Positions 1-10,744 of a stretch of 64,000 nt of DNA are shown here, piece by piece. This DNA comes from Cryptomeria japonica. Its lineage: Eukaryota > Streptophyta > Pinopsida > Cupressales > Cupressaceae. Each line of letters begins with the position of its first letter. Within the stretch, counting starts at the first letter, position 1. The DNA is taken from NCBI RefSeq assembly GCF_030272615.1, contig NC_081415.1, positions 598,119,335 through 598,183,334 of the forward strand. Direction: 5' to 3'. Made by a program: the position numbers and the translations under genes. The notes below the pieces were generated by a model. It was not told the origin of the DNA. It saw only the letters and a program-made list of their open reading frames with translations, and did no database searches.

Positions 1-816
1 TTCATTTAATCTTGTTTGTCATTTCTCCCTCTAGGTTAAATAATTTATTTATTTATCCTAAGTCTTCTTGTCATAATTAAATGTTTATTTAATTGGCTAA
101 CTAATTCCTCCCTCTTTGTGAATTAATTAATGAATGAAAAATTATTAATTAATTTACCTAATTTTCCAATTTACTAATTTCTCCTAATTCCTAATTTTCT
201 AATTTTCATCAATTTTCTAATTTCCTAATTTCTAATTCATCTAATTTTCAATTTTCTCCTATTTTCTCCTAATTTCATGGGAATGACATAGCAAATTTGT
301 CATAATTTGTCAATCAATCAATTTTGCATAGCAACCTTGTCAATTTTGTCATAATTTGTCAATCAATCAATCTTGCATAGAAAGTGTCAATTTTTCATAA
401 TTTGTCATATTTGTCATTCTTGATTTGAAATTTCCATTTGAATCAAATTCATGCTAATCTTGTCTTTTCTCCAATTTGTCTATAAATTGGATGAATTTCT
501 TCAATCAAAAGGTCAAATCAATCACGCTTCTAGTACCCTTATGCTGTCATCTTGTCTTAACAATCTTGCTTTCACATTATGCTTATGCACTTGAAGGTGA
601 GATCCACAAAACAAAAGCAATTTGAAGGAGAAAGAAGGACAATGGAGCCAAATGAAGGAGACATCTACATTTGGTTTGCTTAGATTTCATTTTGAATGTC
701 TTGTTTTCATGTTTTCATTGAATGTTTTTAGGATTGTTATCATTGCATTTTAGTTTTCGTGATTGAGCTAGTCCAATTTTCTATTTGCTTTGATGATTTT
801 TGAATTCCTAGCTATA
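1..816 (+). repeat. Partial LTR, family C (3' part)
   Basis: This stretch matches the later two thirds of the two LTRs of the complete C element at 45561-46871 and 53887-55201. Shared blocks include the region after TTCATTTAATC, the TATA-like TCTATAAATTGG near 479, the 'ACTTGAAGGTGAGATCC' block near 590 and the closing CCTAGCTATA (CCTAGCTACA in the complete copy). It is more diverged than those two LTRs are from each other, so it is an older insertion. It ends exactly where the remnant of the D 3' LTR begins, so C appears to have inserted into D; the rest of C and of D lies left of the window. Whether this is a solo LTR or the end of a full element cannot be seen. Confidence 0.85.
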
Positions 817-884
817 GATATTAATGTCAGTGACACCAGTAACATTCTATACTAGTTGACATCAATGACAACATAATGTCAACA
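817..884 (-). repeat. D 3' LTR, first ~70 bases only
   Basis: Read on the minus strand from 884, it starts TGTTGACATTATGTTG and follows the start of the D 5' LTR (read down from 6541: TGTTGGCATTGTGTTG), including 'TGTCATTGATGTCAACT'. Similarity stops near 817, where the C LTR begins. Confidence 0.8.
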
Positions 885-898
885 ATCTCCCTCTTTGG
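885..898 (-). promoter_or_regulatory. Polypurine tract of D
   Basis: On the minus strand the sequence reads CCAAAGAGGGAGAT directly before the LTR start TGTTG. This is the expected plus-strand primer position. It matches the tract used by the copia element (GCCAAAGGGGGAGAT) apart from one G to A change. Confidence 0.75.
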
Positions 899-1759
899 CA
901 TTGATGTCAACACATGTAGTATCGAGTATACTATAGTAACTTTCTCCCCATTTGACAACAATGGCAAAGGGCACTGTCAGGACAACATTCCTCCTTGTAT
1001 CTACTTAGCACTGACAGGAATATTTCTCCCCTTGTTACTGGGTGTATCTCCCTTTTTGAAGATTATGCACAACATCATCTCAATGATCAACACTTGAGAT
1101 GGAAAGCTCAGGGACTAAACAACCTGTAACAGCTAACACGGGCTTCTGTGTTCAGTATATCTAATATCAATCTAAGGATATAACTTTGAACTCCCCCTAA
1201 ACCACAAATCTCTGGTCTTCATTTCTCATATGCCAAATTCAAAAATGGTACTCACCTCAATACCTATAACATCTACCATCATGACCACAATGCCGACTGC
1301 AGGTCACATATCCAACTGGTTGACTCATAAAGATGTATGCACATAAGATCAACTACCAGATCACCATAAGTCATTCAGGTCTTTTTCAATATCGCCTGAG
1401 ACATAACCTTATCCATCTAGGCTATTAGAGTTACTGCAATGATCCCTCAACTCATCGACTTACATAACCTGCAACACTTATTGACATTTATGTTGGTAAC
1501 ATGTCGCACATACCGGTCTCTTGTTTCTACCTAGATAGTTTCCTCTTTACCTTTATTTCTCAGTTCTAATTTCCTCTGCTACCATTCATTTTAGATATAG
1601 AAGTAAACTATCTTCCATGTGTAGTCAAGGTAACTACACATGCTACCATCATATTTTCTTCTTCTTACCGACAACAACTTGTTCATCTCCTTATCCAGAT
1701 TCAAGTAAGGGGTGAATGATCTGGTCAATATGTAACTCTACCTGAGTCCTACATCCCCT
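899..1759 (-). other. D internal 3' non-coding region
   Basis: I see no coding sequence here beyond short random frames. A second polypurine-like block (minus strand GTCAAATGGGGAGAAAG near 942-958) lies about 60 bases inside the first. This is where a pol gene would be in an autonomous element; none is present. Confidence 0.6.
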
Positions 1760-2772
1760 TTAAGCCATAGGAGATAACACTTGTGAATTTAATGCACAAT
1801 GCCAATCCATGGTCCTATTTTCTTGCTTCTTCCTCCATGTCTGCTTGGTCTCACTTTTCTTCCCCTTTTCAGTCTGGGGAGCAGGTTTCTTCTTCTCCTG
1901 CTGATTGATCCTTACACTTCCAAATTCTCCATTACAACCGGAAGTAGTGCTATAGTAGCACACAACATCCATCCCAACCTCATGATTGGGGAACCTTCTA
2001 TCATGTCGGTTAGCTTTTCCTCCTCTGATCATGCCATTTTGGTTGGTTACCAGTTTCCTTGAATTCCTTGATTATGCAGGAACATTTCTCCTCTTGTTCC
2101 AAGCCAGACATGTTGCTCATATCTCCTGTAACTGCTCTTATACTGAGCATGATTGATTTTCTGGCTGCCATAGTACTGCAAGTCCTTTCTCCTACAATCA
2201 CAATTTCTATGGTTGGGTTTATTGCAATTATAACATACAACATTAGCAATACCGGGGGAGGGGGTATGTATGCTTCTACCCCTAGATGCAATATGCTCAT
2301 AAGCATGAAATCTATGGCCATCTACTTTATTATACCTAGGAAGCACACTTTGTCTATTCCTAGACCTCAATTTATAATCTTCTGCCCTATGGCCATAAGC
2401 TTTACATCCAAAACAATAACCAGAGAGAGGAGGCTTATTACTTACAAATTGATTTTTCCAAACATGAGATGATCTTACCAGTTTGGCATCTGCATTTCTG
2501 CTTCTCCGGGAATGGATCCAGGGTTGTCCATTTTCTATATATCTTCCATCTGATCTCTTCTTCTGCCATGCTTGTCTTGACTTGGTGGTAGCACCATTTC
2601 TTTGTCTTCTACTGGTAAGAGGTCTTCTCCTATTCATGCTACTGGTAACAGTGTATTCCCTCATCTTTCTTTTTCTTTTTAGATCTGCATTATTTCTCCA
2701 TGCAGCACCATTCTTTATCCTCAGCTTGAGCTCATCTTGACATTTCTCAAGTTCTTTCCTAAGGAACTCCAT
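1760..2772 (-). pseudogene. D coiled-coil / zinc-knuckle (nucleocapsid-like) protein, decayed
   Basis: The longest piece (2047-2772, 241 residues) starts MEFLRKELEKCQDELKLRI, the end of a coiled coil that continues upstream through a broken frame (about 2773-3200). A basic stretch follows, then CCHC knuckles. One is intact, CYNCNKPNHRNCDC; another, CFGCKAYGHRAEDY, has lost its last cysteine. The frame then shifts into a piece ending near 1760 with a lysine- and glutamine-rich tail. In the family, such knuckles bind the element RNA during particle assembly. The frameshifts and stops make it non-functional here. The order coiled coil then knuckles is the same as in ORF1 of family B. Confidence 0.7.
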
Positions 2773-3253
2773 TTCAACTATTATCTATTCATGCTCTTTA
2801 TCCTTTGTGTCTAGCTTAACCTTTAGATCTTTGCACCTGCATTCCTTGGTATCTTTTTGTTGAGTTTTTAACTCTGAGATACATTTCTCATATTCTTCAA
2901 GGCATCTAATCAATTGATTTTCTCAACAATTGCAACATTCTTAAACAACTTGTATTCATTTCTCAGATCCTCCATTTCACATTCCTTGGATTCAAAGACT
3001 GATTTAAAATCATCACTCAATCCTTTTGTCTCTTCTAGTTAAGTGGTCAATAAACCAATCTTTTGGTTTGATAGTTCAAGGCAGGTTCTCAATTGGCTGC
3101 AATCCTCATGAACTAATCTTTTGTAGTTTTTAAAATCATTTCTAACATTTTGAAGCTCTTCTAGAGCACTTACCAGTTCACACTCAAGATCTACTTCTTC
3201 ATCTTCTTCTTCCTCATCATCACTTCCAAATAGATCTTGCTGACTAGAATAGT

Positions 3254-3688
3254 CTACCTTGTCTCCTCCTTCTTCATCATCTTCAAGGTTGCTACCAAAT
3301 TCATTATACTAATGGGATCTTTCTGTATTATCCCTTTTTGATGTGTGAATCTCAATGTTTGTCTCATGGCCATGAAGAGATGAGTCTCTACATCGCCAAT
3401 GCTACTGCAACACTCTAAGCTGCCTCTGTCATCTGCACATGTATCTACTGCATTATTCTTCTCACCCTCACAAATTGATTCAGTGGTGCAAGGTTCATTT
3501 CCATAGAGTTTCTTTAGTCTATCCCACATAATTTTTGTCAATTTACACTTATCCACTTGTGAAGGAACATCACCGATGAGTCCATAGAAAATAGCCTTCA
3601 TGGCTTCATCATTCCACTTGCATCTTGTTTCTTCTTCAAGACTAGTGGGAGGACTGACATTCCTAGGGAGACCATTAACAACTACCAT
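3254..3688 (-). pseudogene. D Gag-like N-terminal segment (UBN2/copia-type), decayed
   Basis: This 144-residue frame contains RCKWNDEAMKAIFYGLIG, QVDKCKLTKIMWDRLKKLYG and GDVETHLFMAM. The spacing of W-x-A-x-x-x-I-x-x-x-L and A-x-x-I-W-D-x-L-x-x-x-Y is that of the UBN2 Gag family of copia elements. It lies about 170 bases downstream of the primer-binding site, where Gag should start. It is followed in another frame by the coiled coil and knuckles. The first residues, before MVVVNG, are already broken by a stop. I read it as the capsid part of a Gag, no longer working. Confidence 0.65.
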
Positions 3689-3856
3689 CTAGACATCATA
3701 ACCTAGGGAGGATAGATAGACTTCCATTCTGCAACTCCAAATGGCACAGTTGGATACATTAAACATTGGAGCATGGATTAACACTAAATAAACCATTGTG
3801 TCCTTAAGCCAGAATCTACCCAAGCTGGAGAAAGCTTGTCTAACTGGGAACCTAGG

Positions 3857-3868
3857 CTCTAATACCAA
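3857..3868 (-). promoter_or_regulatory. Primer-binding site of D
   Basis: On the minus strand it reads TGGTATTAGAGC, one base different from the copia PBS TGGTATCAGAGC, which is complementary to the 3' end of the initiator methionine tRNA. It lies one base inside the LTR end TCTAACA. Confidence 0.8.
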
Positions 3869-3869
3869 T

Positions 3870-6541
3870 TGTTAGACACAATGCCCCACTAAGAGGGGGT
3901 GAATCATTGGTTCTCAATCTTTTTCCATTAACTATCCTATGTGAGCATACCAATTAACACATCTAGCTGAGTCCAGACTTATTGGTTAGAGAGGAGACTA
4001 AACACAAATGCATTCACACAAAGGGACATCACATAACACTAGGAAGTACGAGGAAAACCCAAGATGGGAAAAACCTCGGTGAGAAATGTTGTTGGAGTCT
4101 ACTACTCCAATTCAGCCTCACAATCAAAACTGTTACAACATTTAGGGCACCAACCCCTGATTTAGGGTACCAACCCAAGGAGCACCAACCCTTGATTTAG
4201 GGCACCAACCCAAGGAGCAGCAACTGCTAAGATGTTTATGGGCTACAACCCTTGCACCAAGCTACAACTTAGTGATCACAGAGATAACTCTAAATACAAA
4301 ATTAATACTTTTGTTACAAGTGAATCTTGTAACCATCTCATATACCTCTCTCTGTCAGTGTGACACTTTCTCAGCTATTCCAGCTCATTCTTCTGCTACT
4401 TCACTTCCAGTAAAATCTACCTGTTCACCTCTACTCTCCTTCTTCTCTATTGGATCTCCTCCTCATTGCTCTTCTCTTTACTGGTACTATACTCTGTTGG
4501 TTCTATGTTTTCCTTCTCTGTAGCTTCCTTCACTTTTGCTCTGTCGATATGGACACTATCGGTTCTGCTCAGCTACCAATTGAACACTTCAACCAGGTTC
4601 ACCCTCACTCTCAGTCTCTCTTCTCAAGTATGCTTTGAGCAATTGACTAACTTTCTCTCATATGCAACAACACTATCTTCTTCTATTTAGTAGCACTTAA
4701 CAATGTCTTTTGCTTGCACATTTATAGCCCAGACTTCCCGCCAAGAACCAATTCAAACTTGGTGCCTTAGGGTTTTCTCCACTGATCATGAAGCACATCA
4801 AATCCAATTAGATCTGATCAGATCTCAACTCTGAGATGACTGCCTACACATTTCTACCATTATCATGTCTTCCAAAACATGCCTTCCTTTTTTAGCAACT
4901 TGCAATCAATCTGTCAACTTTTCTCAGTCAATCGTCATAAATGGCCTAGCTGTTTCCTTTGCCTACTCTGATCCGCATAATCAATTTGTCCTAGATCTTG
5001 AGCCACACAACTCTACAACTCTACCTTGATCTTTGTAGTCACCATTAATGTCAGACCAATCACAACTACCTCACTGACCTTATTTCACCGACCTGTGCAT
5101 GTTTCATCCGCCACTTCATGCAATTTTGTCATTTCATCTTCACATGACATCATTGTTGGTATCTACCTCATCACATTGTTATGTCGGTTCATGCCTAGTC
5201 ACCGAACACACAAATAACCAATTTCATCTACTAGTAAACAAACCCTACTAGCATATAGCACCTTGTCGGTAAACCTTCATGCCTACACCAGTTTAATCTT
5301 GTTGGAGTAGTACATCAACTAGGCAACAACCATGTCGGTCCACAACATCTATCAAGAGTAACACAACATGTGTAACTCCATCAGATAAAGGTCTTCCACT
5401 CTTTCACATTCTTCTCACTCAACTACATACCGGTATCCTTGTTTGCTGGTAATTACCTAGATGACATGATGTCATCATCCTCCATTAGTTCTACAGTGAT
5501 GGCAACTCAACACACCTTCTTCAAATGCATATCAGGTGTGTATCTCTGATCACACTCTCCTTAACCTTCAGTTTGTTGCACTCCTCTTTATCAGATGAGA
5601 ACCTTATCTTCCTTGTCTCTTCTTTGATGTTTTACCGGTTGACATAACATGTAAACTATCACCAATACAGATTCCGATAGATGTGTTTGCCATTGGACAA
5701 CATACTTTCCTTCTTCCTGGTGAGACACATTGATGGCACCAAGTCATCAAACTCCAACTATTCTATATTGTCCTTCATCTGCATTCCAGTATCACCATGT
5801 GTATTCTTCCAAACTCACTAGCATCCTTCTCCATCAAATCTATTTTCCACTCATTTGGTTTGTCAAGATGACAAACACACCATCTCAACATCTCATTCTT
5901 CCTTAAATGTCCTGGTAGCACACCTTGTTTTCACTTGCTTATCCAGTGTGCATTCAATCACCTTTCTATCTCAAGGAATCATTGTTGGTGCAAGAGTGAA
6001 TTTACCAAGGGGGGGATATATCTTCAACATGGCATATATCCTAGTAATTTTCCATATGTCATCCTACACACAGAGGCAACATACTTTGCCAACCTATCAC
6101 CTAGCCTGTGATAGCTTCTTCATCCAGTGGGATTCCTTCTATTTATCCTTACACTAGCAATCCAATGGCCTACTCATACTTCTCCTCTGGTGTTGATGTG
6201 AACCAAATAGCATTTTACAACTTCAACACAATCAATGCTCACCATGTAATCTCTTCATTTCAGTTCTATGAAATAGCATATCAACAACCCTTTTACAAAG
6301 TGGTCCCTTTACTGCCCCTCTAGCATACTGGTGCACACTAGTTCTACCTTTTGCATGAAGATGGTCACCTAGTTGTCACTAATGACAACACAACAACACT
6401 TCTCCCATACCGGTCCAACTTCTGTTCTGATTGACATCAAACTCTAATGCCAACAACATCTTGTTCACTAGTTGACATCAATGTCAATGACACTGGTAAC
6501 ATTCTATACCAGTTGACATCAATGACAACACAATGCCAACA
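3870..6541 (-). repeat. D 5' LTR (2672 bp)
   Basis: Read on the minus strand, it starts TGTTGGCATTGTG at 6541 and ends GTGTCTAACA at 3870. Near its end it has the block shared with the other families here: GGTTTTTCCC (minus, near 4065) and TGATTCACCCCCTCTTAG (minus, near 3890). The short frames inside (4272-4690, 5026-5217, 5855-6323) have no protein-like composition and are taken as chance. The LTR is more than twice the length of the B, C, E and copia LTRs. Confidence 0.8.
4139..4219. repeat. Short tandem repeat inside D LTR
   Basis: There are about three to four imperfect units built on TTAGGGCACCAACCC with spacers CTGA and AAGGAGCACC. It is a local array, not a gene. Confidence 0.8.
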
Positions 6542-6951
6542 TAATGTTCCTACCTTTACATATCAATGTTTCATATGCAATAATTTTGGACACAAGGAAA
6601 ATGTGTGTAGAGCAATAATAAATAACTTTCAAAACAAAAGATGCTATACTTGTGGAATGTTTGGAGATATTTCTAAATAGTGTATGGCAAGATAAAATCA
6701 GATGAACTTCAGACCTATGAAGAATAATATTGTTTGTCGAGAATGCAACAAAACCACTCACATTGCAAAATACTACAAAAATAAGAATAGTTCTTCGGTA
6801 GACAAGGACAAGTCAGATGAGAAAGGTAAAGTGAAAGTAGAATAAATCAAGGAGAAGCATGAGAAGATGTGGGTGAGAAAGGATGAATCCAGAGCTGACA
6901 ATGGGTTTGCACCTGAATCTGGTGCAGGAACTTCAACCGGCAACTAGAGCT
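6542..6951 (+). pseudogene. B1 ORF1 remnant: zinc-knuckle protein
   Basis: Reading from the D junction there are three knuckle positions. CFICNNFGHKENVC (6567-6608) is intact; CYTCGMFGDISK has lost its histidine and is followed by a stop; CRECNKTTHIAKYY has lost its last cysteine. A charged tail with KVKVE and KMWVRKDES follows, ending at GTSTGN and a stop near 6945. The same tail is found in B3 and B4. The upstream coiled coil is cut off by element D. In retroelements such knuckles bind RNA; here the protein is broken by stops. Confidence 0.75.
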
Positions 6952-7309
6952 TTATGCCTTAGGGGGATCTTTTCATGCAGATTCTAAGAACCCCCTCTTC
7001 GATGGTCTGCAATCAATTTTAGAAGAATGTAGAAGGATTGAATCATATGTGCAAATGATATCCAAAAGTTTATGAGGGATCTTGTGCTCTAGTATGAAAT
7101 TTCATGAAGATCATGATAACCAGTTGTTGCATTTATTACAATGAAAAATTAGGTTTTTGAAGGATAAGAGTGCATTTCAAGACTTCATTTGTCACAATGT
7201 GATCAAGCAAATAAGAGTAGAAGCGAGAGAAAAGCAACCTAGCGATCTCAACAACAACTTCAACAACTTCTAAGTGAATTCTAGTGCCCGATTGTGAAGC
7301 AAGGTATAT

Positions 7310-10300
7310 ATGAGTTCAAATTTTCAATTTTTCGCAAACCCTAGATTCGAAATGGCTTTAGTTTCTGTTATTGTGGCTCCTCTGGTGATTAAAATCAAGG
7401 ATAGGGCTCGTCCAATCTTCAAGAAACATATATTTAAATCGATCAAGGATGATCTAGAGGGTGCATTGTCATATGTGCCCTGCGACGTGTTGCACAATGA
7501 ATATATTAGGGCCTACATTCACTGTGACCTAGAAGAACTTGGGAATGCTAATATATTGGACCTATATAACAAGAATTTGGCCAATAGTTTGGGAAATATC
7601 AAACCCGAATATAAGGTGTTGTTGGATAAGGGTTTCTCGCAATTCATACATTTTTTGTTGTTTGATGAGGTAGCATGGATTCACTACATCCTTAGTCACA
7701 TGCATGATGCATTTATTTGGCTTGATAGGCCCCACAAAATCACCAAGCAAGCAATCCATGTTGTAACTAGTTTAGCTGAAAATGGTGATGTACCCAGTTT
7801 GATAAAGGTATCAAATGACACCATCATAGCTACCACCAGATCCAAATTTGATGGCAAAGCCATGACTATAAATGATATTTTGGATAATGATGTGAAGTTT
7901 GCTTCAATGCTAGTCAAATACAAAGTTTACCAGTCTAGCTAGTACAACTCTGTGTACCAGATGCTCAAGGATGATAAGAGGTATGATCTATGCAATGCAC
8001 TTCTGAATGAATTATTGAGCAATCTAAAGAAAATTAAGTAGGACAAAAAGCATACTTTTAAATACGATACACTCCTTATTTTCCTAGCACTTTACTTTCT
8101 AAATGAAATACCTGGAATCAACAACAAGGTCGAATGGGCCTATGATAGACTGGTGGCCATTCAAATCAAGGAAGGGATTTGGTGAATTGGGGATGAAACC
8201 ATGAGGATATCTACCCTCTGGGGATATTTTAAAACCTTTCAAGAAACAATGAAAAATAGAGAAAGGATTCTGAAGGAGGTAGTTGAGAAACATGAGCAAA
8301 CCATCTACTTTATGGTTGATAAAGATCAATGTTTGATGGAAACAGTGGAGCCTTGGATAGTCTAGATCATGCCCATGGGGTATGAGGTTGACTTTGGTAC
8401 ACTTGAGGCATATACTCAACATCTTCTAAGTCAACTGGTAGATCCCAAGAAAGGGACGTTTAGCACATGCAAAGAAAAGGACCTTAGTTTGTACATGCAG
8501 TTCACTGCTCCTGCCCGAAAGAGAAAAGTAACTAAGATGGTAGAAGAAGTAGTTGCTCAAATGGGTTTTACCAAGGACAAGGTGGATAAAGAAAGAGAAA
8601 AATATGCTCAAAAGGAGGCCCAAGAAACCCCAGGTAGATCTGGTTCCCTCTAAGGAAAAACCTAAGGCAACTAAGTCTGCTTCTACTTCGGTGGCACAAC
8701 TTGCTAAACTAAGCCCATCCAGAAAAGGTGTGCTGAAGAAAAAAGAAAAACCCAAAATAACATATGTTGTAGTATCTCCAGTGGCCTCAAAAACTGAATC
8801 TGAGGAAGTGGCAACAAGAGCTAAAAAAAAGGGAGAATTTGTTAGACTGGTGAGAAAGCCTCAATCTAGTGGAGCTCAGTAGAGAAAAAGACCAAGTCAG
8901 ATCCTGCTCCTACCAAAAGACCCCAAAGAGGCAGACAGGTCAAAAGTAAACTTGATAAAGACCTTGAATCTGGCAATATACAAGGTAAGTACACAATCAT
9001 TCCTCCACTATTAGCAGATCAGTTGATAGATGAAATATTAGTGGATGGAAATTTGAAGAATCTTGAAGAAATTTTTGAAATTTTTGATGATGGTGACCAA
9101 AGGAAGGTTGAGAAAGTAGTAGTATTATACTTACATAGCTTTAGTAAGACATTAATTGAATTATAAAATTTCATTCCAAAGGAATTGTACAATTTAATAG
9201 ATTCTAGAAGAATGAATGCAAGCAAACTTGATATAGAAATGAAGGAGAGAGAGCTTGTAAATAGATGTACTTGTATTAGTCATAGTGAAGTCAATAGATT
9301 AATTGAAGAAGCAAACACAAAGGAATTCAGAAGTAAGAATAGAATCAATAGATTAGGATTTTTTAAATGTTGAGGAGGTGAGAAAAGAGACAAAGGAAAT
9401 ATGGAAAAAGATTATTCAGAATGACCCTCTATACAAAGATGCATTTAGACCATCTCAGTCGGAAGATAAGCAAGGTGATTCTAGAAGTCAGAAGGTTGAG
9501 ATTCAGACTATAGATCAACCAGAAGACCAAGGAAATACCACAATTGATGCTGAGACTAGTGAAAATCCTTCAGTGATAGATAGCTATATAGCCCCTGTGA
9601 GTCAACAGACTAATATTGGGGATAAGGGTGAAAAGAAGGACGATGTGTCTAGAGAAGCTGGCGTAACTAAGGTGGACAAAGGTAAAGGCATAGCTGATCC
9701 AACAATTGCCACTCCTCTAGTTACAAGGATCCCGCCTCAGATTTTGATCAATCTTGATGGCTCAGTTGATTTTGGGAAAATGTCTCCTACAGAAAAGCTT
9801 ATGCTTGCTACTGCAGTGCAAGCTCAAGCCAGTCAAGATCTGGTAAAATCAGAAAATGAAGACAAAAAGATAATTTTGATGTCCATAGATGTTTTGTAGA
9901 AGGTGGCTTCCAATTTATAGTTAGATTCAAATAACAACCCCTCTGATAAATTATTAAAATTAATTAATAGTGTAAATACCAATTTTGATTGTTTGGAAAA
10001 GTCAACCACTCAGAAAGTTTTGGACAAGTTTAAGGAAGTCCAAAAAAAATGATTGCTGATGATAGGGGAACACTAAATAAGAGGTTGCAGACTATTTCTG
10101 ACACATTTTCAGAAGTCGGTAAATTGTATAAATCTTGTCTCATTTTGCCTAAATTTACTATTGATATTGATAATCAGATAGGTGTCTATCAGGGGAAGCT
10201 TGGTAGATCTCAGGCCTTCAAGAAGATAAGGAGAAAGTTTTGAGGAAAGTGGGTGAACTTCAGAACCTAATTGCCATCCGGCTAGCTACTATGATATGTA

Positions 10301-10500
10301 ACAAGATAGATTGTATGAAGGAAATGGCTCGGCCTATACCATCAGATTTGAGAGAATTAAAAATTTATGCTACTATATTTAATGCATTTATCACAGTTTT
10401 GGATAACCTGAAGAGTGGGTGGGATACATACTTGGGATTTTTAAAGACTACTTACATTGACCTCTTCAAGTATTTGTTAAATATATGTCATTTGTATATC
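7310..10500 (+). pseudogene. B1 ORF2: large protein of unknown function
   Basis: The best-kept piece is 7310-7942 (210 residues). The likely original start is the internal methionine of FEMAL at about 7351, matching B3 (FEMAS) and B4 (IKMAS). Conserved blocks are RARPIFKKHIFKSI, DVLHNEYIRAYIHCDLEELG, FSQFIHFLLFDE, W-IHYILSH, KITKQAIHVVT and the ending MLVKYKVYQSS. After a stop it continues as YQMLKDDKRYDLC (near 7960), MVDKDQCLMETVEP (8310) and MPMGYEVDFGTLEAYTQHLL (8370). A lysine-rich, probably disordered stretch (8550-9000) follows, then RTLIEL-type helices with ELVNRCTCIS (9250), EVRKETKEIWKKIIQNDPLY (9380) and MSPTEKLMLATAVQAQASQ (9780). The tail includes GWDTYLGFLKTTYIDLFKYL (10418-10477). 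Uninterrupted it would exceed 1,000 residues. At least eight stops or frameshifts break it. I do not recognise any domain. Confidence 0.7.
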
Positions 10501-10534
10501 AATTTTGGGCAGTGCCCCATCTTTGGCATTGTTG

Positions 10535-10744
10535 TCAAAGGGGGAGAGATAAGGTGAAAAATGCATAGACTGATTGTGTCTAAAGTGTACAGTTCGGTGA
10601 TGTAGATTTTTGGATTGTTGATCTAAGGGGGAACCTTAGAATTCTTTTATTCCTTAGAACTCTTTTATCTCGTGTATAGGTTTCACAGGTTTCAACACTT
10701 AGTCATTTTTCACAGGTGTTGCCATCAATGCCAAAGGGGGAGAT
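10535..10744 (+). promoter_or_regulatory. Two polypurine tracts of B1
   Basis: TCAAAGGGGGAGAG lies at 10535-10548 and CCAAAGGGGGAGAT at 10731-10744. The second abuts the LTR start TGTTG and is the likely plus-strand primer. The first, about 195 bases upstream, is nearly the same sequence preceded by the same TTTGGCATTG context, so the pair looks like a duplicated tract. Confidence 0.7.

Larger units (their letters stand above)
817..6541 (-). mobile_element. Element D: gag-only LTR retrotransposon, no pol
   Basis: This is a minus-strand LTR element with a 2.67-kb 5' LTR (3870-6541), a primer-binding site at 3857-3868, a short internal region of about 3 kb (885-3869) and a 3' LTR cut after about 70 bases by a family C LTR. 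The internal region encodes a Gag-like segment and a zinc-knuckle protein and then runs as non-coding sequence to a polypurine tract at 885-898. No integrase or reverse transcriptase motif is visible and there is no room for one, so the element fits the non-autonomous TR-GAG type. Its right end lies inside the ORF1 of element B1: the B sequence stops or resumes at 6542 in the middle of the zinc-knuckle coding region. The TSD would be TAATG at 6542; its partner is outside the window. Confidence 0.8.

Noticed and set aside
2059-2740. Plus-strand frames in element D
   Set aside because: They are antisense to the zinc-knuckle coding frame of D.
4272-4690. Overlapping hydrophobic frames, membrane-protein-like
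   Set aside because: They lie inside the D LTR in pyrimidine-rich DNA, three frames at once, with no conserved motif.
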